Below, one piece after another: positions 1 through 5,084 of a DNA stretch of 5,084 nucleotides (position 1 is its first letter; every line of letters starts with the position of its first letter). The notes below the pieces were generated by a model. It was not told the origin of the DNA, searched no databases, and saw only the letters and a program-made list of their open reading frames with translations. The translations under genes and the position numbers were made by a program. This stretch comes from Herpetosiphonaceae bacterium (lineage in GTDB: Bacteria; Chloroflexota; Chloroflexia; Chloroflexales; Kallotenuaceae). The stretch is from contig JASKZZ010000263.1 of NCBI GenBank assembly GCA_030147335.1, forward strand, positions 1 through 5,084. The letters are read 5' to 3'.

Positions 1-1
1 G

Positions 2-721
2 CGCGATGTTGAGTTTGTCACAGGCGCCGCGCTTGCAGTACAACGATCAACATGGCAGCAGCTTGGGGGACTGGACGAAACGTTTTTTCCAGGGTATTAC
101 GAAGAAGTTGACCTGTGTTGGCGAATCAGGCAGCTCGGAAAGGTCATTCGTTATCAACCGAGCGCGGTCGCGATTCATCAAGAAGCGGCGGCTTTAGGCA
201 AGCGCAGTGTCGCTTATCACCATTTTTATCACCGCAATCGGCTGCGACTTTTGTTCAAGCATCAAGATAATCCGTGGCTGCTCAAAACATGGCTACCAGC
301 CGAGCTTCACTACTTGCAAACCACAGCCGATGACGCAGAGATTGTTGGCTTGCAACAAGCCTACCTGTTCTGGCAGAGTGCCTTTCTCAATAATGATACA
401 GCGCCCGACCGGGATTTTCCAATCATGGATCAAGATCAAGCACAGTCGAGTGAGCTTAGTTGGACACTCGGCCAGGTTGCGGCGAAACGTATACTGCACC
501 CAGCACCCTTCCGGTCACGCTTGCCGTTTGTCGCTCAATTTCGGACATGGCTCAATCGCATCACGACCGAAGAATATCTACGCCCACTGATCCAGCAGCA
601 GAACGACTTTAATGAATCAGTCGTTGAAGTAGCCACAGCTCTAGCTCGTCAACGCCGTGCAACTGACGCCGCTATTGTTTGTCAAGGCATGATGCTTGCA
701 AAATTCCACCACAGTCTGTAA
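2..721 (+). CDS. GT2-family glycosyltransferase, C-terminal part (5' end outside window)
   Basis: The frame is open from base 2 to the TAA at 719-721, giving 239 residues with no start, so the N-terminal catalytic half is missing. What remains begins in the acceptor-side part of a GT-A fold of the WbbL/rhamnosyltransferase-like GT2 group. It shows VTGAALAVQR (residues 6-15), then GGLDETFFPGYYEEVDLCWR (22-41), with the usual acidic ED-x-D region at EEVD (34-37). RNRLRLL at 78-84 is the basic helix typical of these proteins. A family member would transfer a sugar from a nucleotide-activated donor in the cytoplasm or at the inner membrane face. Donor and acceptor are unknown. From about residue 150 there is a non-catalytic helical tail with FRSRLPF (170-176) and YLRPLIQQQNDFN (192-204), also found in the GT2 gene at 3626-4855. 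A small gene follows 36 bases downstream on the same strand. An internal TTG at 251 is not a credible start because strong homology features lie upstream of it. Confidence 0.9.
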   Translation, partial: RDVEFVTGAALAVQRSTWQQLGGLDETFFPGYYEEVDLCWRIRQLGKVIRYQPSAVAIHQEAAALGKRSVAYHHFYHRNRLRLLFKHQDNPWLLKTWLPAELHYLQTTADDAEIVGLQQAYLFWQSAFLNNDTAPDRDFPIMDQDQAQSSELSWTLGQVAAKRILHPAPFRSRLPFVAQFRTWLNRITTEEYLRPLIQQQNDFNESVVEVATALARQRRATDAAIVCQGMMLAKFHHSL

Positions 722-757
722 GCATCATGTCGTCCTGCAAGACGGATTGGACCTCCA

Positions 758-1135
758 ATGAAGGCCTTTTTGTGTGCCGGTGGATCGCTGACACGCTGCG
801 ACGCGCCCAAAGTGCAAGGAAGTTATACTGAAATTGCTACAACATTTGGTTTTAAGCCAGTAGATGTGCAGAATGCTCATGGTGGGCGCGCCAAATGTAT
901 TGTGTGCCGGCCAATAAACGATCAAGAAGTATACTTAACAATTCATGGGCAGGAACGTAGTGTCTATGCGTTGGTGATCTGGGAGCATAGCGCCAGTGCC
1001 ACGTTTATGTTCGCCGCGTCGCCGTTCGATTTAGCGGTCAGCGTTGAACAAATTGCTCGCTATGAACGCGCCATGTACGATTTCGCCCACTATGCTCAGA
1101 TTCGGGACAAGGAACGTGGCGAATATCAAAGCTAA
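758..1135 (+). CDS. Hypothetical protein, 125 residues, family not recognised
   Basis: I do not recognise this protein. It is open from an ATG at 758 to a TAA at 1133-1135. It has no membrane segment or signal peptide. Its middle part (about residues 44-90) alternates hydrophobic and polar residues, as in beta strands, with EVYLTIHG at 57-64 and YALVIWEH at 70-77. The last third looks helical (SVEQIARYERAMYDFAHYAQ, 94-113). Two cysteines form C-x2-C (CIVC, 47-50), with others at 6 and 14, but no second pair is placed to make an obvious zinc site. Only a weak Shine-Dalgarno-like TTGGA at 747-751 precedes the ATG. The gene shares frame with the upstream glycosyltransferase, and no stop lies between 722 and 758. 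It lies 29 bases before the metallopeptidase-like gene and may be co-transcribed with both neighbours. Codon usage looks like that of its neighbours. It could also be a remnant of a longer gene. Confidence 0.6.
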   Translation: MKAFLCAGGSLTRCDAPKVQGSYTEIATTFGFKPVDVQNAHGGRAKCIVCRPINDQEVYLTIHGQERSVYALVIWEHSASATFMFAASPFDLAVSVEQIARYERAMYDFAHYAQIRDKERGEYQS

Positions 1136-1154
1136 GTAACCTCGGCACGTAGTT

Positions 1155-1158
1155 GGAG
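1155..1158 (+). promoter_or_regulatory. Ribosome binding site supporting the ATG at 1165
   Basis: GGAG at 1155-1158 sits six bases before the ATG at 1165, a good Shine-Dalgarno arrangement. It favours 1165 over the in-frame TTG at 1153, which overlaps this site and has no purine-rich motif at the right distance. The counter-argument is that the TTG start would add Glu-Lys-Lys before the hydrophobic stretch, giving the positively charged n-region that a signal peptide normally has. Confidence 0.5.
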
Positions 1159-1164
1159 AAGAAG

Positions 1165-1959
1165 ATGCAGGTAGTTTTGCTGATATGCGCGTTGCTATGG
1201 AACGTAACGCCTTTTCTTACCTCGCCCAGCACAAGTCCGACAACAAAGCATTCAAGTAACGGCCTCAAACTACTGCGTCGCACAAAACATTTTGACGTGT
1301 ATCTAGCGCCAGGGTCGCTACGGCGATCAGAAGCGTTGCAGTTAACCGAGCAGCTTGAGCCAACGCTCCGGACGGTCGCGCAGCGCTTTGGAACTTCATT
1401 CGTCGGTCGTGAACGGATCGAGCTTTTGCCAGCGCAAAAAGGAGCTTGTGCTGTACGCGGCATCACATATTCCAGCAAACGCTTAATTCGGCTATTTTAT
1501 GGCCCCGGCGCTGACCTAGAAAAGATGCAGGCACTTATGGCACACGAGCTTGTGCATCAACTCCAGCGTGAACGCTTTGGCGACCGGGTCCATCGCGTGT
1601 CAGACAATATTTTGCTTGAAGGCTGGGCTATGGTCGCGAGCGATCAGTATGCGCGCACTGATGACGGCTCTGAGCCACGGTGGCGAGCGCGTCTGAGAAA
1701 GGTTGTCGCACGCAACGAGTTACAACCGTTGAAGGTCAACCTGGATCAAGACTGCCGAACCGGTACGCGTAACAGTATCTACGATCAATGGGCTTCTTTT
1801 GTGGATTTTCTTGAACAGCGTTATGGCAAAGAAGCGTTAGGACGAGTGTACAGCAAAGGCAAGGGCCGCGCTCCTGGCAGCGCTGATTATCAAAGTATAT
1901 TCAATATATCGTTCGACGAGCTTGAGGCCGAATGGCGGGTCTGGGTCGTGAGCCAGTAA
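1165..1959 (+). CDS. Peptidase MA-like zinc metallopeptidase, probably exported
   Basis: The 264-residue product starts with a hydrophobic stretch (VVLLICALLW, residues 3-12) followed by a Ser/Thr/Pro-rich linker (20-31). This suggests a signal peptide or membrane anchor and action outside the cytoplasm. The core has AHELVHQLQ with the HEXXH zinc site at H127, E128 and H131. LLEGWAMVAS follows, whose E152 is well placed as the third zinc ligand, the gluzincin arrangement of the peptidase MA-like group. The C-terminal part is also typical of that group: SFVDFLEQRYGKEAL (211-225), then ISFDELEAEWRVWV (248-261), like the '.s.delE.eW..y' ending of these proteins. Length is normal for a single-domain member, and all expected metal ligands and the catalytic Glu are present. 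The substrate is unknown. Its place behind a glycosyltransferase hints at cell-envelope maturation, but that is only inference. Start choice (1165 or TTG 1153) is uncertain. Confidence 0.82.
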   Translation: MQVVLLICALLWNVTPFLTSPSTSPTTKHSSNGLKLLRRTKHFDVYLAPGSLRRSEALQLTEQLEPTLRTVAQRFGTSFVGRERIELLPAQKGACAVRGITYSSKRLIRLFYGPGADLEKMQALMAHELVHQLQRERFGDRVHRVSDNILLEGWAMVASDQYARTDDGSEPRWRARLRKVVARNELQPLKVNLDQDCRTGTRNSIYDQWASFVDFLEQRYGKEALGRVYSKGKGRAPGSADYQSIFNISFDELEAEWRVWVVSQ

Positions 1960-1961
1960 TA

Positions 1962-2026
1962 GCATACGCACAGTACCGAACCGCGCCTCAACATGCGTTG
2001 ACTCGGTATGATCCTGTGCAGTATGC
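1962..2026. repeat. Long imperfect inverted repeat between convergent genes (possible two-way terminator)
   Basis: Three adjacent 6-base blocks at 1962-1979 (GCATAC, GCACAG, TACCGA) are matched in reverse complement by GTATGC (2021-2026), CTGTGC (2014-2019) and TCGGTA (2003-2008). Only a 1-base bulge (2020) and a 5-base bulge (2009-2013) interrupt the right arm. Inside the loop a further 5-bp stem forms (TCAAC 1988-1992 with GTTGA 1997-2001). The structure starts two bases after the stop of the metallopeptidase-like gene and ends ten bases before the stop of the minus-strand GT4 gene. Neither side has a T-run, so it is not a classical intrinsic terminator. It may act as an RNA 3'-end stabiliser or be a small repeat element. 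Confidence 0.6.
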
Positions 2027-2036
2027 GGATCAATAC

Positions 2037-3608
2037 TTATCCTGATCCAAGGCTCGCTAACATCGCTTGCACCTCATTCGCAAACCGTTCAAATCGGAAG
2101 ATGTAGCTGCGATTTCTCGCGGCGACAGCCAAACGTGTCCGTAATTCGGTGTTGTTAACCAAGCGCTGCGTTTGCGTTTTGAGTTCATCAAGCGAGTGCC
2201 ATAACAGGCCATTCTGTTCCGCTTCCACCGTTTCGATCAAACCGCCTTTCGCAATCACAATCGGCACACAACCGGCAGCCATTGCTTCAATCGTTGTAAT
2301 GCCGAAGTGTTCCACGTTGTCCGGCGTGCGCGTCTCATCCACATCCAGCCCAGCGGCATGCCAAAAGATGCTCGCCTCACGATAACGCTGCTGAAGCTCC
2401 GTCAATGATGCGTTAACGTGCAACGTGATCGGGTAACCCTGGGCAGCTTGGCGGACGCGCTCAAGATAGCTCCGCTGCTCGGGTTGATCAAGATCGCAGC
2501 CGCCGACGAGATGATATTCCCAATCACGCAATTCGCCATCATGCAGCTCCCGAAACGCGTTGATCATCGCCAGATGCTGCTTATTATGGCCACCTTCAAA
2601 AAACCGACCGACGCTAAGGATTTGTTGTTGCTTGGTGCTTTGATTGAAAGATGTATGCTCCGTGTCGACGGCAGGATAGATGACACGGCTGTTGCGTTCC
2701 CAGCGTTGGGTGATCCATTGTTGTGTGAACTGCGAGTTAGCCACAAGATGATCATAGCTATCGATCGCATGAATGACCTCGTTTGTGCTCCAGCCCGTCA
2801 CTTGAAGCTTGCGCCATACACGCTCCGATACGCGTTCCTCCAGTTCATTACCAGCCAGCGCAACCGATTGCAATGGCACGCCGCGCTCGCGGTCATCTGC
2901 GGCCAGACCCAAATCACGCAGCGTCCACGGCTCGACCTCCAGCACTACCTGAACTACCTGACCACGTAAGGGCGGGTACTCCAGCGGCACTCGCCAGATG
3001 GTCCAATCATCTGCTCGTTCACCTGCCAATATTCCATTAATAAATGCTCTGACAAGTGGCGGCGGAACCGATGCTGGCCGGATCTTAGCCAAACGTATCA
3101 CGACCATATCGGTTGGTTGTTGCCAGGTACGCATAAGTTCGATCCGCGCACGCCGTCCAGTCCATAACCAATGCTGCTGCCCGTCGGTTTCCGGCTGGTA
3201 CACTCCCTCAATCCAATAAACTCGTGACGGACGAAAACGATTCGCTAACCCACTAGTTGGAATACCACCTGGACTATACGCTTCTAATGGTAGCGGAAAA
3301 TGCACAACTAGGATGCTTTTGCGTGCCTGGCAGCGAAACAGATCGCCATGCGACAGGTTCAGAAACACATCATACTCTGCCGAAATGTTTGACAGCAGCT
3401 GATTGCCGGGACTGTCTGGAACCTGTCGCGATGAGACTTGCTGCAGATCGAACGCGAGCCGCACCTTTAGAGCATGTACATCGAGCGGCTGATGTGTCAC
3501 CAGCTCAACCTGATGTCCATCGGCAGCCAGTACGCGCGCAAAATCAAGGGTATAACGCTCGCCGCCGCCCATGGTCGGCAGCCACCGATTATAAATAGCT
3601 ACTCGCAT
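2037..3608 (-). CDS. GT4-family glycosyltransferase with an inserted beta-sandwich-like domain
   Basis: The 523-residue product is a GT-B enzyme of family GT4. It probably moves a sugar from a nucleotide donor to a lipid-linked or polysaccharide acceptor in the cytoplasm. The first Rossmann half begins at once with MRVAIYNRWLPTMGGGER (residues 1-18), the glycine-rich acceptor-side loop, and runs to about 120, including VVHFPLP (101-107). The second half starts near 280 and has ILSVGRFFEGGHNKQ (330-344), SIFWHAAG (413-420) and EHFGITTIEAMAAG (433-446), whose E433 and E441 form the E-x7-E nucleotide-sugar motif. HFP and EHFGI recall the ALG11-type branch. Between the halves about 130 residues (roughly 125-258) do not belong to GT4: WIEGVYQPE, WLWTGRRARIEL, VQVVLEVEPW and DDRERGVPLQSVAL look like a beta-sandwich module. 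GT4 enzymes are usually 350-420 residues, and the insert explains the excess. The start ATG (3606-3608) follows a GGGTGGA stretch on the minus strand. The divergent GT2 gene starts 17 bases away. Confidence 0.92.
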   Translation of the reverse strand: MRVAIYNRWLPTMGGGERYTLDFARVLAADGHQVELVTHQPLDVHALKVRLAFDLQQVSSRQVPDSPGNQLLSNISAEYDVFLNLSHGDLFRCQARKSILVVHFPLPLEAYSPGGIPTSGLANRFRPSRVYWIEGVYQPETDGQQHWLWTGRRARIELMRTWQQPTDMVVIRLAKIRPASVPPPLVRAFINGILAGERADDWTIWRVPLEYPPLRGQVVQVVLEVEPWTLRDLGLAADDRERGVPLQSVALAGNELEERVSERVWRKLQVTGWSTNEVIHAIDSYDHLVANSQFTQQWITQRWERNSRVIYPAVDTEHTSFNQSTKQQQILSVGRFFEGGHNKQHLAMINAFRELHDGELRDWEYHLVGGCDLDQPEQRSYLERVRQAAQGYPITLHVNASLTELQQRYREASIFWHAAGLDVDETRTPDNVEHFGITTIEAMAAGCVPIVIAKGGLIETVEAEQNGLLWHSLDELKTQTQRLVNNTELRTRLAVAARNRSYIFRFERFANEVQAMLASLGSG

Positions 3609-3625
3609 ATTCCACCCATGCTACA
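3609..3625. promoter_or_regulatory. 17-base divergent intergenic gap with promoter elements probably inside the flanking genes
   Basis: The minus-strand GT4 gene and the plus-strand GT2 gene start only 17 bases apart, so any promoters must overlap the opposite coding sequence. A TATAAA at 3590-3595 could be the -10 box for the plus-strand gene, and CATAAT on the minus strand (3632-3637) the -10 box for the GT4 gene. Neither has a recognisable -35 box at the right distance. A perfect 10-base palindrome, AATGGCCATT (3625-3634), covers the GT2 start codon. This is a weak, motif-only proposal. Confidence 0.25.
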
Positions 3626-4855
3626 ATGGCCATTATGAGCCGAGCCTGCTCCATTATCATTGTTACGTACAATAGCATTGATCATATCGATGCCTGTCTA
3701 GCGGGGTTATCCCAGCTGCACATGAACGAGCCGCCGGAGATTCTTGTTGTCGATAACGCTTCTTCTGACGATACCATACCGTTAATTCAAGCACGCCATC
3801 CTACCGTCAAATTACTACCGCAGCAAGTAAACTGGGGATTTGCCGGCGGTGTTAATCGCGGAGTGCAAGTAGCTAGTGGGACAAACATTGCGCTGCTCAA
3901 CCCCGATGCTGTTCCCAACCCGGACTGGCTGGCACACCTGGTCACGCCATTACACGATGTAGACATTGGTGTAACCGGCAGCAAAGTGCTTGGAGTCGAC
4001 GGTCGGATACAGTCGGTTGGTGCGGTTGTGGAACTGCCGGCGCTGCTGCCGCGCTACCGTGGTGAAAACGAGGACGACCAGGGACAGTACGATCAGCCGG
4101 TAGATGTGTGGTCGGTACACGGCGCGGCAATGGCATTTCGACGTGAAGTCTGGCAAACGCTTGGCGGCTTCGACGAGGGCTTCTTTCCGGCATATCTTGA
4201 AGAAAGCGACTTTTGCGAACGTGCGCGGCAAGCCCGGCTACAAGTTATAACCGCCCCGCAGGCAATCGTGCGCCATCGAGAGTCCACAACCACCGGCAAA
4301 TACAGCGCGCAGTTTTACTTTTACTTTCTACGTAACCGCCTGCGCTACGCCGCGAAATGGCAGCCTTGGCCGGTATTGTGGCACGAGTTTCGGCTGGCCG
4401 AGCATTTGCGTCTGCGTGCAACATCCCTCCTGGATCGGCGAGTAGCACGGCTGGTGTACCAGATGGCAGTGCCGACATTGGAAGTGCCGAGCGAAGCGGA
4501 ACGCGCCGCAGTTCTTGCCATTGGCCGAAATCTGCAAGCGAACGGACAACCCGACGACGGCATAGGTCCGCTTCTAACACAGGTGAGCAAGGCGCAAGAT
4601 GAAGCTGTACATCACGAAACACTTTTTCAATCGCGTCTGCCGTTTGCAGCAGCATTACGAACGGTCTGGAACAATATTGCCACGCGCTGGTACGTCCGAC
4701 CTAACTTAGACCAGCAAACGCGCTATAATCTAGCACTTGAACGCGCTGCTTCACAGATGATCGACCAAGTGAGCGCTCAAGCTGCTGCATCGGCCCTCGA
4801 TACCGCACTGTTGTCATGGCGACTGGAACAGCTGATGAACGAACGCGTCGTATAA
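3626..4855 (+). CDS. GT2-family glycosyltransferase (WbbL/rhamnosyltransferase-like) with C-terminal helical module
   Basis: The 409-residue product has a complete GT-A catalytic domain. It opens with SIIIVTYNS (residues 9-17), then ILVVDNASSDDT (39-50), the nucleotide-binding strand and acidic loop. NWGFAGGVNRG (69-79) and LLNPDA (90-95) follow; NPDA takes the place of the metal-binding DxD, as is normal in WbbL-like rhamnosyltransferases. The acceptor-side signature is GAAMAFRREVW (166-176) plus GGFDEGFFPAYLEESDF (180-196), and RNRLRYAAKW (236-245) is the basic helix. It probably transfers a sugar to a growing surface glycan; rhamnose is a family-based guess. Residues from about 255 are helical and non-catalytic, with FQSRLPF (334-340) and YVRPNLDQQ (356-364) matching the tail of the GT2 gene at 2-721. 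The ATG at 3626 and another at 3635 (Met4) are both possible starts, and neither has a clear Shine-Dalgarno motif. The gene ends one base before a hairpin. Confidence 0.92.
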   Translation: MAIMSRACSIIIVTYNSIDHIDACLAGLSQLHMNEPPEILVVDNASSDDTIPLIQARHPTVKLLPQQVNWGFAGGVNRGVQVASGTNIALLNPDAVPNPDWLAHLVTPLHDVDIGVTGSKVLGVDGRIQSVGAVVELPALLPRYRGENEDDQGQYDQPVDVWSVHGAAMAFRREVWQTLGGFDEGFFPAYLEESDFCERARQARLQVITAPQAIVRHRESTTTGKYSAQFYFYFLRNRLRYAAKWQPWPVLWHEFRLAEHLRLRATSLLDRRVARLVYQMAVPTLEVPSEAERAAVLAIGRNLQANGQPDDGIGPLLTQVSKAQDEAVHHETLFQSRLPFAAALRTVWNNIATRWYVRPNLDQQTRYNLALERAASQMIDQVSAQAAASALDTALLSWRLEQLMNERVV

Positions 4856-4856
4856 A

Positions 4857-4889
4857 AGCTGCATCCGCACTCATTGTACGGATGCAGCT
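4857..4889 (-). terminator. Rho-independent terminator of the minus-strand gene
   Basis: AGCTGCATCCG (4857-4867) and CGGATGCAGCT (4879-4889) form a perfect 11-bp stem around an 11-base loop. Read on the minus strand, the stem runs into TTTT (4857-4854, the first T being the stem's last base) and then ATAC. It lies 33 bases past the stop of the minus-strand gene at 4923. On the plus strand no T-run follows, so its use as a terminator for the GT2 gene, which ends one base before it, is less certain. Confidence 0.72.
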
Positions 4890-4922
4890 AGACGATAATG
4901 TAAACCCGCTCTTGGCCCAGCA

Positions 4923-5084
4923 CTAACTCCCTTTGTTCAGCTTGCGTAACACACGCATAACCCGTCCCTGCTCGATATTCTTGAGCAGTCCTTCCAAGTA
5001 TGCTATATGCTTGTTCTTCTCCGCCACAACCGCATCTAGCTCATCCATACGACGCTGCACGTTTGGCAAAGGTGCTGCCGGCGC
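4923..5084 (-). CDS. C-terminal end of an unidentified protein with a coiled-coil tail (rest outside window)
   Basis: On the minus strand the frame is open from the window edge to a TAG at 4925-4923, giving the last 53 residues of a longer protein. The piece begins Ala/Pro-rich (APAAPLPNVQRR). It continues as a strongly charged helix with heptad-like spacing, MDELDAVVAEKNKHIAYLEG (13-32), then LLKNIEQGRVMRVLRKLNKGS to the end. Tails of this 'KN.HI.YLE.LL..IE.GRVMR.LR' kind are, as I recall, common at the C-termini of glycosyltransferases and methyltransferases in Chloroflexota glycan loci. Another glycan enzyme is therefore likely, but the catalytic part is not in the window and its family cannot be named. 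The reading frame is supported by this pattern and by the terminator hairpin 33 bases downstream. It is convergent with the GT2 gene at 3626-4855. Confidence 0.75.
   Translation of the reverse strand, partial: APAAPLPNVQRRMDELDAVVAEKNKHIAYLEGLLKNIEQGRVMRVLRKLNKGS

Noticed and set aside
207..590. 127-residue plus-strand open frame
   Set aside because: It is out of frame with the GT2 fragment, which carries strong family motifs over the same bases.
251..721. A separate gene starting at TTG 251
   Set aside because: The same frame is open back to base 2 and encodes conserved GT2 motifs, so the TTG is internal.
719..760. Stop-codon readthrough joining the GT2 fragment to the small gene in the same frame
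   Set aside because: The frame match has a one in three chance of being coincidental. The GT2 tail ends at a sensible place, and nothing around the TAA suggests recoding.
1038..1478. 146-residue minus-strand open frame
   Set aside because: It overlaps the ends of two better supported plus-strand genes and its translation is rich in Arg, Ser and Cys without domain features.
2027..2048. GGATCA/TGATCC dyad as a terminator of the GT4 gene
   Set aside because: It has only a 6-bp stem with a 10-base loop that includes the stop codon, and no T-run follows on the minus strand.
2418..2969. 183-residue plus-strand open frame
   Set aside because: It lies wholly inside the minus-strand GT4 gene, whose protein has clear family motifs on both sides. 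The antisense product shows no recognisable domain.
4245..4655. 136-residue minus-strand open frame
   Set aside because: It is a shadow of the GT2 gene. Its Arg- and Ala-rich translation has no domain-like pattern.

Overview
The window is an accessory glycosylation locus, probably from a filamentous member of the Chloroflexota (Chloroflexus/Herpetosiphon-like). That placement is inferred from recalled family traits, not from a search. The traits are a GT4 enzyme carrying an inserted beta-sandwich-like module, and C-terminal tails of the 'RSRLPF...YLRP...QQN..N' and 'KNKHIAYLEGLL...GRVMRVLR' types. Base composition looks close to half GC. No rRNA, tRNA, CRISPR array, transposase or phage gene is visible.

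Layout: (1) 2-721 (+) is the C-terminal part of a GT2-family glycosyltransferase whose start lies outside the window. (2) 758-1135 (+) is a small protein I do not recognise. (3) 1165-1959 (+) is a probably exported zinc metallopeptidase-like protein with HEXXH...E (peptidase MA-like). These three run in one direction with gaps of 36 and 29 bases and could be one transcript. (4) 1960-2036 is a convergent gap filled by a long imperfect inverted repeat. (5) 2037-3608 (-) is a GT4-family glycosyltransferase with about 130 extra residues between its two Rossmann halves. (6) A 17-base divergent gap follows. (7) 3626-4855 (+) is a complete GT2-family glycosyltransferase. (8) A perfect 11-bp hairpin at 4857-4889 is best read as the terminator of the next, minus-strand gene. 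(9) 4923-5084 (-) is the C-terminal coiled-coil end of another gene that runs out of the window.

The three recognisable glycosyltransferases probably act on cytoplasmic assembly of a surface polysaccharide, glycolipid or glycoprotein glycan. Donor and acceptor sugars cannot be read from the sequence. The two GT2 enzymes share a C-terminal helical module (18 of 35 positions identical by eye), so they are related through their tails as well as their catalytic domains. The orientation changes at nearly every gene in the right half, as expected for a locus built by module shuffling.

I did not find a clear new defence, mobile or RNA system. The most interesting items are the inserted domain in the GT4 enzyme, the shared GT2 tail module, the unidentified small gene and the structured convergent gap.
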